From Chitinophaga solisilvae (GTDB taxonomy: Bacteria; Bacteroidota; Bacteroidia; Chitinophagales; Chitinophagaceae), in NCBI RefSeq assembly GCF_009928525.1, contig NZ_JAABOK010000011.1, positions 1-64,000 of the forward strand: a stretch of DNA of 64,000 nt, in the 5' to 3' direction. Within the stretch, counting starts at the first letter, position 1. Each line of letters opens with the position of its first letter. The position numbers were made by a program, and so were the translations under genes. Of the stretch, positions 26,874-36,093 are shown piece after piece. The notes under the pieces are model-generated. The model was not told the origin of the DNA. It did no database searches and saw nothing but the letters and a program-made list of their open reading frames with translations.

Positions 26874-28055
26874 ATGAACCAGCTATTCAACACACCGGAA
26901 GACTTATTACAGGACGATTCTTTCCTGCAGTATTGCATGGGAACAGATGAGGAAGCTATCGCAGCCTGGGAAGGCTGGCTGGCAGCGCATCCGGAGCAAC
27001 ATGATCTGGTGGCCAGCGCCAAAGAGATATTTGAAGTCATCAACGGGCAGCAGGGGCAGCTCAATGCCGCCGTCAGCCAGTTCAGGCAGCTACTGCAGGA
27101 GCGGGCAACGGAAAAGCCTGTACGAAATATCCGCTGGTGGCAGGCTGCTGCAGCGGCTGTACTGATGCTGACAGCCGGTACCGCTGTCCGCTTTTACACG
27201 CGGCCGCCACAAAAAGTGGCGCAGCAGGTACCATCAGATATACTGCCCGGCCATACCAAAGCTGTGCTCACCCTCGGCGACGGCGCCACCGTTACCCTGG
27301 ATACCAGCGGTCGCAGCAACCACCAGGAAAAGGACGGTACCCTCATCCATGAAGATAACGGCCGGCTGGTATACGGCGCTGCCGGAAAAAACCAGGAGAA
27401 GATTGTCTTTAATACCCTTACTACGCCCCGTGGCGGCGAATACCAGGTAGTGCTGCCCGACGGCAGTAAAGTATGGCTCAACGCCGCTACTTCCCTGCGC
27501 TTCCCTACCCGCTTTGCCGGCAACGAACGCACCGTGTACCTGAAAGGGGAAGCCTATTTTGAAATTACACCTGACGACCGGCAGCCATTCCACGTGGCGC
27601 TGGACAACGGACTAAAGATAAGCGTGCTGGGCACCGCCTTCAACGTTATGAATTATGCAGATGAAACCACCATTAACACCACCCTCGTCAGCGGTAAGGT
27701 TAAAGTCACACCACCCGCCGGGAACGCAGTATTGCTGGCTCCTTCCCAGCAGGCAGTACTTGCCGGGAACAATCAGCAGCTGACTGTCAGTGAAGCAGAT
27801 ACAGATAAAGTCACTGCCTGGAAAACAGGTATGTTCGAGTTTGAAGATGATGACCTGCCCGCCATTATGCGGCAGCTCGCCAGATGGTATGATGTAGAGG
27901 TAGCCTATACCGGCCGTATACCTGACATGCATTATTCCGGCTCCATCCGCAAACAATCCACTTTGTCACAAGCCTTACGCATTCTGAAAACAGCCGGCAT
28001 ACGGTACACCGTTCAGGACCGGAAAATTATTATCACCGCAAACCAGTCAGAATAA
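26874..28055 (+). CDS. FecR-family anti-sigma factor
   Basis: The start at 26874 (MNQLFNTPEDLL) is preferred because the upstream extension of 16 codons lacks family features. The protein of 393 residues has an N-terminal cytosolic sigma-binding part (to about residue 80) and one helix near 83-103 (WWQAAAAAVLMLTAGTAVRF). The periplasmic FecR domain includes VVLPDGSKVWLNAATSLRF and VYLKGEAYFEITPDDRQPF. The C-terminal DUF4974 domain has DDLPAIMRQLARWYDVEVAY. It sits between the ECF sigma gene and susC. The terminator of a candidate antisense RNA follows 35 bp after its stop. Confidence 0.93.
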   Translation: MNQLFNTPEDLLQDDSFLQYCMGTDEEAIAAWEGWLAAHPEQHDLVASAKEIFEVINGQQGQLNAAVSQFRQLLQERATEKPVRNIRWWQAAAAAVLMLTAGTAVRFYTRPPQKVAQQVPSDILPGHTKAVLTLGDGATVTLDTSGRSNHQEKDGTLIHEDNGRLVYGAAGKNQEKIVFNTLTTPRGGEYQVVLPDGSKVWLNAATSLRFPTRFAGNERTVYLKGEAYFEITPDDRQPFHVALDNGLKISVLGTAFNVMNYADETTINTTLVSGKVKVTPPAGNAVLLAPSQQAVLAGNNQQLTVSEADTDKVTAWKTGMFEFEDDDLPAIMRQLARWYDVEVAYTGRIPDMHYSGSIRKQSTLSQALRILKTAGIRYTVQDRKIIITANQSE

Positions 28056-28089
28056 ATTATCACAGATCAATCAAAATAATTTATCAGGC

Positions 28090-28199
28090 AAAAAAAAATC
28101 CGGAGACGTCGCCACGTCCCCGGAAGGCATTGTCTGGTAAAGCATGTAAACAATTATTGTCGTAAAGCTTATTGCTCACCAAAAAACGTAACAAAGTTA
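28090..28199 (-). ncRNA. candidate antisense small RNA opposite the susC start
   Basis: On the minus strand TAACTTTG (complement at 28192-28199) matches TAnnTTTG, with a TTG 19 nt upstream, a full Bacteroidota promoter. The -7 element overlaps the complement of the susC ATG at 28199. Transcription would run leftward to a terminator with stems TCCGG/CCGGA and GACGT/ACGTC (28099-28124) followed by nine T. The RNA of about 95 nt would cover the susC 5' leader. No minus-strand gene explains this terminator. The arrangement mirrors 14145-14266. Confidence 0.55.
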
Positions 28200-31100
28200 T
28201 GCCATTTAGAAATGCCGTCAAACACCGGCACAGGCCGGCGTGCGCGCAAATGCTGAAAGTTATGAAACTAACTGCCTTTTTGCTGCTGGTCATTGCCCTC
28301 CAGGTAAGTGCAACCGGCTATTCCCAAAAACTCACCCTTGACATGCGGAATGTACCGCTGGCAAAGGTCCTGAAGGAAATCAGGAAACAAACGGGATACA
28401 CTTTCTTCTACAATACCGAAATGCTGAAACAGGCAAAGGTATCCATACAGGCAGAGCAGGCAGGCCTGGAAGAAGTGCTGGGCAAATGCCTCAACAGTGC
28501 CAGGCTGAACTACAGCATACTGGACAACACCATCATCCTCTCCGCAAAAGCCACCGGCAGCGCTGACGAACAGCCGCAGCCCGTTGCCAACATATCCGTA
28601 TTCGGTAAAATCACCGACGCCCTCACCAGCGAACCGCTGACCGGCGCCTCCGTAAAATTGAAAGGCACCACCAAAGGCGTCACCACAGATGCTAAAGGGA
28701 ACTTCTCCCTGCAGCTGCCCGATGGCGGCGGTATACTGGTGATCTCCTTCATCGGCTATGAAACCATCGAACGCAACGTATCACAGGCGGGCGAACTGAA
28801 CATCACCCTCAAACCGAAAGCCGTACAAACAGAAGAACTGGTAGTAGTAGGCTATGGCACCCAGAAAAGAGGAAATGTGACCGGCTCCGTTTCTTCTGTC
28901 CGAATGAGCACCCTCAGCGCCAACGTATCCAAAAATATCAGCAGCGCCATCCAGGGCCGCGTACCCGGTGTTTCCGTGGAAGCATCCAGCGGCGCGCCCG
29001 GCTCCGGCCTCAACATCACCATCCGCGGGTTAAGCACCCTCGGCAACAACGCACCCCTCTACATCGTGGATGGTATCTTCGTCAACAGCATCGACGGCGT
29101 AAGCCCCAACGATGTGGAATCCATCGAAGTACTGAAAGATGCAGCCACCGCCAGCATCTACGGCTCCCGCGCAGCCAACGGCGTAGTCATCGTTACAACC
29201 AAAGGCGGCAGAAAAGAAGCGCCTCCGAAAGTAGAAATTGATTCCTGGTTCGGCGTACAATCCATCCCCAAAAGAATGAGCCTCCTCAACGGGGAACAAT
29301 GGACCAAACTCATGAGCGACAACATTACCGGCATCCCCGCATACAATGGCATCAATACCGACTGGCAGGATGCTATCTTCCGTCAGGCCACCATCACCAG
29401 AACCAACCTTAATCTCAGCGGCGGCTCCAAAAACTTTACCTACAACGTTTCCGGCGGATACCTCAAGGAAAACGGCACCATGATTAATACCGACTATGCT
29501 GCCGCCAACTTCCGTGTGAAAACACAATACGAAAAAGGCATATTTAAAGTAGGCGAAACCGTTATCATCAAAAGAGGCGTTACCCGCCTGGCGCCTGACG
29601 GCGGCGACCAGACACACAGCCTCGTCGGCAGCGCCCTCGTCATGCCCTCCACCGTTCCGGTATTTGATCCTACCCAGGATCTCGGCGGTTACGGCAGAAG
29701 GCCCATCTACATGAAGAACCTCTCCAACCCGGTGGCCCGCCTGGAAATGATCAACAGAAGCTCCAAAGATCTCTCCCTGCTGGCCAACGCCTTTGTAGAA
29801 GTAAAACTTATCGAAGGACTGAAATATAAATTCAATGTTGGTCTGACTGAAGCACAGAACAACGGCCGCACCTTCACCGGCATCTATCATGACGGTAATA
29901 CCGGCAACCAGATGCCCGACCTGCAGGAAAATACATCTACCACCAACTCGTGGCTGGTAGAAAACACCCTTAACTACAACAAAAAACTCGGTAAACATAA
30001 CCTCGATGTATTAGCCGGATACACCGCACAGAAAAATACCACTTCCGGCTTCAACGCTTCCCGCAACGACCTCGCCACAGGTACTACCGTACTGAACACA
30101 GGTACTGCCAACTCACAGAAAAACGGCGGCAGCGCCAGCGTGAACGCTATCCTCTCTTACTTCGGCCGCGTGATGTATTCCTACGACTCCCGCTACCTGT
30201 TCACCGCATCTGTGAGAAGAGACGGATCTTCCCGCTTTGCAAATGACTATCAGTTCGGCTCCTTCCCGTCTTTCTCCGCCGGCTGGAACATGCACAATGA
30301 AAACTTTTTCTCCGGTATCAGAAATATTGTCAGCAACCTGAAACTGCGCGGCAGCTGGGGTGTGCTGGGTAACCAGGAAATCGGTAACTACCTGACCCAG
30401 GCAGCTATCACCAATGGCATCAACTATGTACAGGGCAATGAACTGTGGCCCGGCGCTACAGTCAGCTCCTACGCTTCTCCCACCGACCTCTCCTGGGAAG
30501 AAACAAAAATCACCAACGTGGGCGTAGATGCAGGCTTCCTCGACAACAGGCTCTTCTTCATCTTCGATGTATTCCATAAAAAAACTACCGGCGTATTACT
30601 CGATGTACCCTTCCCGCTGTCTGTCGGTAAAACGGGATCGCCTACACTGAATGCCGGCGTTATCCAGAACAAAGGTTACGAAGCCTCCATCGAGTATGCT
30701 GACAAAAGCGGCGATTTCAACTACCGGGTTGGTTTCAACCTCGCACATACCAAAAATGAAATGACGGCCATCACCATCGGTTCAGGCAGACAGGAGTTCG
30801 GAGACATCTCCAGGGCCAGAGTGGGCGCACCTATCGGCTCCTTCTTCCTCATTAAAACCGATGGTATCTTCAATACCGTTGAAGAAATTCAGGCATACAG
30901 CAAAAATGGCGTACCTGTTCAGCCCAATGCACAGCCCGGCGATATCCGCTTCGTGGACTTCAACGGCGACGGTAAAATTGACAACGGCGATGTACAGAAC
31001 CTGGGCAGCCCCTTTCCTACCTTTACCATGGGCCTGTCCGGCAACTTCTCGTGGAAAGGCTTTGACCTGAACATCTTCCTGGAAGCCATCACCGGCAATA

Positions 31101-31525
31101 AAATCTATAACGGCAGAAGACAATGGATGGAGAAAATGACAGAGGTGACCAACCTCTCTACTTCCGTACTCAATGCCTGGACACCGCAAAATCATACTGA
31201 CTTCCCGCGCTTTACCTTATCTGATCCGAACAACAACAAGCGCGAGAACAGCGACCGCTGGCTGGAAGATGGATCCTATCTGCGTTTCAAGCGCTTTGAG
31301 CTGGGGTACAGCCTGCCGCGCAAATTAACCGGCGCCTGGGGTATTGAAAAACTCCGCGCCTTTGTTTCTGCAGAAAACCTCTTCACCATCACCGGATACA
31401 AAGGTTACAATCCGGACCTGGGGCAGGACTCCCGCACCGGCACCCTCTCCAGAGGAATGGATAACTCCTGGGATGCCTATCCGCTGTCACGCACCCTCCT
31501 CTTCGGTCTTAACCTTACCTTCTAA
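28199..31525 (+). CDS. SusC/RagA-family TonB-dependent transporter with STN domain
   Basis: The start at 28199 (MPFRNAVKH) is chosen because the longer frame begins with a TTG at 28172; 28250 and 28262 are shorter options. The protein of about 1108 residues has a signal peptide (KLTAFLLLVIALQVSATGYS), an STN domain (LDMRNVPLAKVLKEIRKQ, about 45-115 of this form), and a CarboxypepD_reg-like domain. The plug opens ELVVVGYGTQKRGNVTGSV with IEVLKDAATASIYGSRAANG, and the barrel ends FGLNLTF. Together with FecR and the ECF sigma it forms a trans-envelope signalling and uptake system. Codon usage is richer in C-ending codons than its neighbours, which suggests high expression. The ligand is unknown. 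Confidence 0.95.
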   Translation: MPFRNAVKHRHRPACAQMLKVMKLTAFLLLVIALQVSATGYSQKLTLDMRNVPLAKVLKEIRKQTGYTFFYNTEMLKQAKVSIQAEQAGLEEVLGKCLNSARLNYSILDNTIILSAKATGSADEQPQPVANISVFGKITDALTSEPLTGASVKLKGTTKGVTTDAKGNFSLQLPDGGGILVISFIGYETIERNVSQAGELNITLKPKAVQTEELVVVGYGTQKRGNVTGSVSSVRMSTLSANVSKNISSAIQGRVPGVSVEASSGAPGSGLNITIRGLSTLGNNAPLYIVDGIFVNSIDGVSPNDVESIEVLKDAATASIYGSRAANGVVIVTTKGGRKEAPPKVEIDSWFGVQSIPKRMSLLNGEQWTKLMSDNITGIPAYNGINTDWQDAIFRQATITRTNLNLSGGSKNFTYNVSGGYLKENGTMINTDYAAANFRVKTQYEKGIFKVGETVIIKRGVTRLAPDGGDQTHSLVGSALVMPSTVPVFDPTQDLGGYGRRPIYMKNLSNPVARLEMINRSSKDLSLLANAFVEVKLIEGLKYKFNVGLTEAQNNGRTFTGIYHDGNTGNQMPDLQENTSTTNSWLVENTLNYNKKLGKHNLDVLAGYTAQKNTTSGFNASRNDLATGTTVLNTGTANSQKNGGSASVNAILSYFGRVMYSYDSRYLFTASVRRDGSSRFANDYQFGSFPSFSAGWNMHNENFFSGIRNIVSNLKLRGSWGVLGNQEIGNYLTQAAITNGINYVQGNELWPGATVSSYASPTDLSWEETKITNVGVDAGFLDNRLFFIFDVFHKKTTGVLLDVPFPLSVGKTGSPTLNAGVIQNKGYEASIEYADKSGDFNYRVGFNLAHTKNEMTAITIGSGRQEFGDISRARVGAPIGSFFLIKTDGIFNTVEEIQAYSKNGVPVQPNAQPGDIRFVDFNGDGKIDNGDVQNLGSPFPTFTMGLSGNFSWKGFDLNIFLEAITGNKIYNGRRQWMEKMTEVTNLSTSVLNAWTPQNHTDFPRFTLSDPNNNKRENSDRWLEDGSYLRFKRFELGYSLPRKLTGAWGIEKLRAFVSAENLFTITGYKGYNPDLGQDSRTGTLSRGMDNSWDAYPLSRTLLFGLNLTF

Positions 31526-31546
31526 TTGTCAAAACCGCATTGTAAC

Positions 31547-33187
31547 ATGAAAAAATCAGTCAGATATATAAGCGCTATGGCCATCGCGATGATGCTGGCC
31601 GGCAGCTGCAACGAAAGGGATTTCCTGAAGCAGGATGATCCTAACAGGGTGATTGAAAATAATTTCTGGAAAGATGAAAACAGCATCAGTATGGCGCTGG
31701 CAGCAGCTTACAGCCCGCTGCGCCTCCCGCTGTACGGGTACTGGGGCGCTTTCACCGGCGTACAGGACATCAACGCCATGGGCGACGATGTATTTACGCT
31801 TCCCGGCGAAGAGCCATCTACCTGGGCTATCGCATCGTATACCAACGACGAAAATAACAGCGACGCCGCCGATATCTTCGACAGAACCTACCAGTGCATA
31901 CATCGCTGTAACCTCATCCTGGCAAGGATTGACAACATCCCTATGGATGCTGCCAAAAAAGAACAGTATATCGCCGAAGCAAAATTCCTGCGAGGCCTCT
32001 CCTACTACATACTCGCCTCCAACTGGGGCAGCGTGCCGGTAAGAACAGCGCCGGTAGAAACCACCAACGCCTATGCAGCGCCCTGCAACAGTAAAGAAGA
32101 GGTATGGGCGCAGGTAGTGAGCGACCTCTCCGCCGCTAAAGACAAACTGCCCGTCATCCGCGACAGCAAGGAAAAAGGCCGCGTTACCAGCGGAGCTGCC
32201 ATAGCATTCCTGGGCAAGAGCTACCTGTTCATGGAGAAATACCCTGAAGCAGAAGCTACCCTCAGCCTCCTTTCGAAGGCGCCGTATAACTATGCGCTGG
32301 TAGATAATTACGAAGACAACTTCACTGATGCGAACGAGTTCAATACGGAATCCATCTTCGAGTGGAACTGCGCACCGCTCGGCGATCCCTACGGACCCTG
32401 GGGCGCAGAAACCGCCAACTCGCCTATGTTCAACTACCTCCCGCAGTTTATCGGCCCGGTAGCTGGCGGCGGCTGGTTCAAGTATGTACCTTCCAACTAC
32501 ATCGTGAGTGAATTCATCCGGGAAGAACGTCCGAAAGGCTCCTCTACGCGGTTCGACAAAAGAATGTATGCCTCCCTCATGTGGAAATATTCTTTCTTCG
32601 GCGAAACGGATAACACCTGGTACAACAGCAAAACCTTCGACGAGCTGTGGAATTCCTCGCTGCTGAAGATTAAGCGCCTGTATCCCGACACTAAGCTGGA
32701 CACCACTACCAACGGACGTTTCCTGATTAAAAAATATACAGGCGCCTGGCGCAAGGTCGCAGATGCTGATAACTACTGGGGCGCTACACCTTCCACCGCC
32801 AACTACCGCGTGATGCGTTTCGCAGAAGTATTGCTCCTGCGCGCAGAAGCAGCTGCACGCAACGGCCATGCCGGCCCGGCCCTCGACGACATCAACCTGA
32901 TCCGCAAAAGAGCCGGCCTGGATCCTAAAACATCCGCCCAGCTCCCCGGCCCGGATCAGCTGCTCGCCGAAATAGACCACCAGAAACTCCTGGAATTATT
33001 CTTTGAACAAAACAGGATCTATGATCTGAGAAGATGGAATAAATCTGCCGCCCAGTTACAATCACTCTTCCGCAACCGGCAAAAACAAGGCGCCAATACA
33101 TTTGCCGCCAAACATTATGTTCTGCCGATACCCGCCAGGGAGTTGAATTCCAACCCTAAGGCAACGCAGAGCGAGTTGTGGCGATAA
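31547..33187 (+). CDS. SusD/RagB-family outer-membrane lipoprotein
   Basis: The start at 31547 (MKKSVRYISAMAI) gives a lipoprotein signal with lipobox LAGSC; an in-frame ATG seven codons upstream is less likely. The mature part of about 525 residues shows SusD traits: NSISMALAAAYSPLRLP, KFLRGLSYYILASNWGSVPV, RFAEVLLLRAEAAARNGH and the C-terminal LLELFFEQNRIYDLRRW with YVLPIPARELNSNPKATQ. It lies 21 bp after susC and closes the sigma-FecR-SusC-SusD set. Palindromic element f begins about 14 bp after its stop. The two following genes may be read from the same transcript, but the palindrome between them argues for a break. Confidence 0.95.
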   Translation: MKKSVRYISAMAIAMMLAGSCNERDFLKQDDPNRVIENNFWKDENSISMALAAAYSPLRLPLYGYWGAFTGVQDINAMGDDVFTLPGEEPSTWAIASYTNDENNSDAADIFDRTYQCIHRCNLILARIDNIPMDAAKKEQYIAEAKFLRGLSYYILASNWGSVPVRTAPVETTNAYAAPCNSKEEVWAQVVSDLSAAKDKLPVIRDSKEKGRVTSGAAIAFLGKSYLFMEKYPEAEATLSLLSKAPYNYALVDNYEDNFTDANEFNTESIFEWNCAPLGDPYGPWGAETANSPMFNYLPQFIGPVAGGGWFKYVPSNYIVSEFIREERPKGSSTRFDKRMYASLMWKYSFFGETDNTWYNSKTFDELWNSSLLKIKRLYPDTKLDTTTNGRFLIKKYTGAWRKVADADNYWGATPSTANYRVMRFAEVLLLRAEAAARNGHAGPALDDINLIRKRAGLDPKTSAQLPGPDQLLAEIDHQKLLELFFEQNRIYDLRRWNKSAAQLQSLFRNRQKQGANTFAAKHYVLPIPARELNSNPKATQSELWR

Positions 33188-33200
33188 CATTTATTTGAGA

Positions 33201-33310
33201 TTTGGTTATTTGATTATTTGAGATTTAGTCATTTAAAATGCAGCGGAGATTTTCGGGAGAATCTCCGCTGCATTTTAAATGACCAAATCTCAAATAATCA
33301 AATAATCAAA
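33201..33310. repeat. palindromic element f
   Basis: Arms 33201-33250 and 33261-33310 pair over 50 bp with two mismatches around a 10-nt loop. The loop-proximal end TTTAAAATGCAGCGGAGA is the same as in element c, and the outer part is made of ATTTGATTATTTGAG units. It lies between co-directional genes, shortly after the susD stop. Confidence 0.93.
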
Positions 33311-33326
33311 TAAAAAAAGTTGGACC

Positions 33327-34457
33327 ATGAAAAAACTCCTCCCCCTTTTCCTGTTTTTATGCAGTTGCAGCAGGACTGCGAAAATAAATGTCAGCATGAA
33401 TGCTCCTTCCTGGATGCAGGATCAGCTCAGTGTTTCCGTACAGCAACCGGATAAGATCCCTGCTGTTTTTGCTGATGGATATATATTGATGAATCAGCGG
33501 GATGATCCGGGGAGTATGCTGATCACAGATGCCGCCGGACACATTGTATGGTACCATCAGGTGAAGGGAACAGGATGCAAGAGTGCGCATTTCACACACC
33601 GCAAAACTATCCTGTGCATACTGGGAGATAAAACATATCCTACCAGCTACGGTAACGAGATCCTGGAAATCAGCCTGACCGGCGATACCCTGCTGCACCT
33701 GAAGAAGGGAACGGGCGATTTTACCAGTAATGTACATCATGAAGTATTGCTGACAGCAGACGATCATGTGGTGATGCTGACCAGCACGGAGAAAATTGCT
33801 GATCTCCGCGCGCAGGGCGGCGGAGAAAGGGATACGGTTAAAAGCGACGGCATCCTGGTAACAGACCGGCACGGGAAAAAGATATGGCAGTGGAGCGTGT
33901 TCGATGTGCTGGACCCTGCGGCCGATAAAGACATACTGCATACCCGCAGCGACTGGATGCATGCCAACAGCCTGAGCTTTGACAAAGACAGCAACTACCT
34001 GATCTCCTTTTATAACAACGGGCAGATATGGAAGCTGGATGCAAAAACCGGCAAGGTACACTGGAAATTCGGCAGGGGCGGTGATTTCAGCTATCCTGAT
34101 TCTGCCGGCTTCGATATGGGACATGCCGTGCACCTCAATGCTGATGGTGATCTGATGCTGTTCGATAACGGTGTCTCCCGTCAGCAGTCCCAAACGCTGG
34201 CTTTCCACCTGGATCTCCGTCACCGCCGCGCTACCGTGAAAATAAAAGCCGTACTGCCGGCTTATCTTTTCAATGAACGCATGGGCAGCGCTTATCTGAC
34301 CGACAATAACAGCATCCTGCAATGCAGTTCCAAACGGAATACCCTTGTGCTGGGTAACCGCGAGGGCACACCACTGTGGACAATGCGATGCACTTTTATT
34401 CCGTACCGCGCGGAATTTATTTCCAGGGAGCAACTGCTACCCTACATCTTTAACTAA
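33327..34457 (+). CDS. arylsulfotransferase (ASST)-like lipoprotein
   Basis: The 376-residue lipoprotein has a signal peptide with lipobox LFLCSC. The remainder has the beta-propeller pattern of the ASST/Arylsulfotran_2 group: GYILMNQRDDPGSMLITD as an opening blade, DWMHANSLSFDKDSNYLIS with a conserved His (about residue 212), and GHAVHLNADGDLMLFDNGVSR. Classical PAPS-independent arylsulfate sulfotransferases move sulfate between phenols via a sulfo-His intermediate. Whether this protein keeps that activity cannot be seen, as it is shorter than enterobacterial AssT. It is followed 9 bp later by a TsdA-type cytochrome, so both envelope proteins may work together in sulfur chemistry. An inert propeller is possible. 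Confidence 0.72.
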   Translation: MKKLLPLFLFLCSCSRTAKINVSMNAPSWMQDQLSVSVQQPDKIPAVFADGYILMNQRDDPGSMLITDAAGHIVWYHQVKGTGCKSAHFTHRKTILCILGDKTYPTSYGNEILEISLTGDTLLHLKKGTGDFTSNVHHEVLLTADDHVVMLTSTEKIADLRAQGGGERDTVKSDGILVTDRHGKKIWQWSVFDVLDPAADKDILHTRSDWMHANSLSFDKDSNYLISFYNNGQIWKLDAKTGKVHWKFGRGGDFSYPDSAGFDMGHAVHLNADGDLMLFDNGVSRQQSQTLAFHLDLRHRRATVKIKAVLPAYLFNERMGSAYLTDNNSILQCSSKRNTLVLGNREGTPLWTMRCTFIPYRAEFISREQLLPYIFN

Positions 34458-34466
34458 CGCCACGAT

Positions 34467-35471
34467 ATGAAAAGAACTTCCGTCATCCGCAATAGCTGCG
34501 CTTTTTCCGCCATCGCAGCAGTGATAGTATGGTCCTGCAATACCGCCACCAACGCCAGGGAACAGGCGCCGGTTCCTGCCGCGCCGGCAGCCGTACTGCT
34601 ACACGTGGATACCACCGCCATTCCGGACGATAAATATGGCGAAGCTGTCCGCTACGGCCGTGCCCTGATGCTCAACACCGCTTATTATATTGGTCCTGAC
34701 GGCACCAGCGGCAAATACCTCGGCAACCGCATGAACTGCACCAACTGCCACCAGGATGCGGGTACCAAACCTTTCTCTTTCAACCTGATGTTATCCCATG
34801 AAAATTATCCGCAATACCGCGCCCGCGAAGGCCAGGTACTCACCCTCGCAGAACGCGTCAACAACTGCGTTACACGCCCGCACAACGGGCGGCCATTACC
34901 GCTGAACAGCAAAGAGATGGTAGCCTTCCTCGCCTACTTCCGCTGGATCAACAGCTTCGTGCCCAAAACACAACCGCATAAAGGAAGTAAAAATCTGCCT
35001 GTCACCTTCCCCGACATCGCTGCCAGCCCGGTACGCGGCGAAGCCCTCTACCAGCAACATTGCGCCCGCTGCCATGGCAACAGCGGAGAAGGGCAGCTCC
35101 GGCCGGACAACATCACCTACACCTATCCTCCCCTTTGGGGCAAATACGGATACCAGCCCGGCTCCAGCATGCACCGCATCATCAAACAGGCCCAATGGCT
35201 CAAAGCCAACATGCCCTACGACAAAGCCACCTGGAACCGCCCCTTCCTCTCCGACGCCGAAGCCATGGACATCGCCGCCTTCGTCAATGACGACAGCCGC
35301 CACCCACGCCCGGATATCAAAAACTACGACTACCCCCACCCTGCAGAAAAAGCCATCGACTATGATAAAGGCCCCTATGCAGATACGTTTCCGGCAACCC
35401 AGCATAAGTATGGTCCCTATTTGCCGATTACAGACTACTATGAGAAAAGAGGGATGAAAGCCAGCTACTGA
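34467..35471 (+). CDS. tsdA: dihaem cytochrome c, thiosulfate dehydrogenase (TsdA)-like
   Basis: The exported protein of 334 residues starts with a lipoprotein-like signal peptide (AVIVWSCNT). The first haem site is NCTNCHQDAG (Cys91, Cys94, His95). It is followed by the TsdA-type stretch QYRAREGQVLTLAERVNNC, whose Cys134 matches the axial Cys ligand that gives TsdA its His/Cys haem. The second site is CARCHGNSGEG (Cys199, Cys202, His203). TsdA oxidises two thiosulfate to tetrathionate in the periplasm, or the reverse, passing electrons to a cytochrome or quinone. The length and order of motifs fit TsdA better than SoxX. It shares a likely transcript with the ASST-like gene and ends at palindromic element g. 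Confidence 0.8.
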   Translation: MKRTSVIRNSCAFSAIAAVIVWSCNTATNAREQAPVPAAPAAVLLHVDTTAIPDDKYGEAVRYGRALMLNTAYYIGPDGTSGKYLGNRMNCTNCHQDAGTKPFSFNLMLSHENYPQYRAREGQVLTLAERVNNCVTRPHNGRPLPLNSKEMVAFLAYFRWINSFVPKTQPHKGSKNLPVTFPDIAASPVRGEALYQQHCARCHGNSGEGQLRPDNITYTYPPLWGKYGYQPGSSMHRIIKQAQWLKANMPYDKATWNRPFLSDAEAMDIAAFVNDDSRHPRPDIKNYDYPHPAEKAIDYDKGPYADTFPATQHKYGPYLPITDYYEKRGMKASY

Positions 35472-35479
35472 TTGGAATT

Positions 35480-35624
35480 AATTACGAATTACGAATTACG
35501 AATTGCGAATGTAGAAGCGAAGATTAAATCGGAGATTTAAGGAGATAACTATTAGATATCTCTTTTCATCTCCGATTTAATCTTCGCTTCTACATTCGCA
35601 ATTCGTAATTCGTAATTCGCAATT
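35480..35624. repeat. palindromic element g
   Basis: Arms 35480-35536 and 35568-35624 pair over 57 bp with one mismatch, around a 31-nt loop. Outer units are AATTACG heptamers and the inner part is GAAGCGAAGATTAAATCGG. The loop shares AACTATTAGAT with element e. It begins 8 nt after the tsdA stop. Confidence 0.93.
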
Positions 35625-35629
35625 AAAAA

Positions 35630-35688
35630 TTATATAAGTCTTTCCGATAATTGTATAAGCCCATTTCCCGCTTTACCCGTCAACTTTG
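35630..35688 (+). promoter_or_regulatory. copper-island direct repeat 1 (araC-type gene)
   Basis: TTATATAA (35630-35637) and TTGTATAA (35651-35658) form a direct repeat with a 21-bp period. The -7-like sequence CAACTTTG starts exactly 22 nt after the second repeat (35681-35688). The same geometry occurs before copA and the HMA gene. It is inferred to be the binding site of the AraC-type regulator encoded just downstream, giving autoregulation. Confidence 0.65.
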
Positions 35689-35710
35689 TAGCTGTTCTAA
35701 ATCCTTATTT

Positions 35711-36091
35711 ATGCAACAGATCATGGATGATATAAAAGCGGTGGTGGCAGCAGTGTATGCGGGGGATTTTGTATTCCCGGCAGCATTTGATTTTGCCGCC
35801 TATATCAGCGGAGTATTGCGGCAGGAGTATGCGCAGCTCTGTCTGGTATTTCTGGAAGACAGCGGCAGTACGCTGGATCATTATATATTACGGTATCGGG
35901 TAGAGAAGATCAAGGAGTGGCTGGTGTATTCGGATGCTTCCCGCCAGGAAATTGCCACGCGGCTCGGTTTCAGGGATGCGCGGCAGATGGCGGCCCGGTT
36001 CAGGTCAGTAACAGGGCTGCTTCCCGGCCATTTCCGGGAGATACGGAAATCCAAGGCGGCTATCAGGGATATGCCTTTCCGCCAACCTTAA
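35711..36091 (+). CDS. AraC-type DNA-binding regulator (short form)
   Basis: The start at 35711 (MQQIMDDIKAV) gives a 126-residue protein that is little more than the AraC DNA-binding domain; a longer frame from 35651 is less likely because the repeat and promoter lie inside it. Two helix-turn-helix units are visible: LDHYILRYRVEKIKEWLVY and the second with EIATRLGFRDARQMAARF followed by RSVTGLLPGHFRE, the AraC signature. There is no ligand domain, but Cys in AQLCLVF is present. Short AraC-type regulators next to copper ATPases are common in Bacteroidota. Direct repeats before its own gene, copA and the HMA gene make it the likely activator of the island. How it would sense copper is not evident. 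Confidence 0.85.
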   Translation: MQQIMDDIKAVVAAVYAGDFVFPAAFDFAAYISGVLRQEYAQLCLVFLEDSGSTLDHYILRYRVEKIKEWLVYSDASRQEIATRLGFRDARQMAARFRSVTGLLPGHFREIRKSKAAIRDMPFRQP

Positions 36092-36093
36092 AA

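Noticed and set aside
28172..28198. TTG start at 28172 for the third susC
   Set aside because: It would add nine codons without a signal or conserved features, and an ATG at 28199 gives the same start layout as the first susC.
31556..32980. A 474-codon minus-strand open frame across susD
   Set aside because: It is the complement of a clear SusD protein and shows no motif, start context or promoter of its own.
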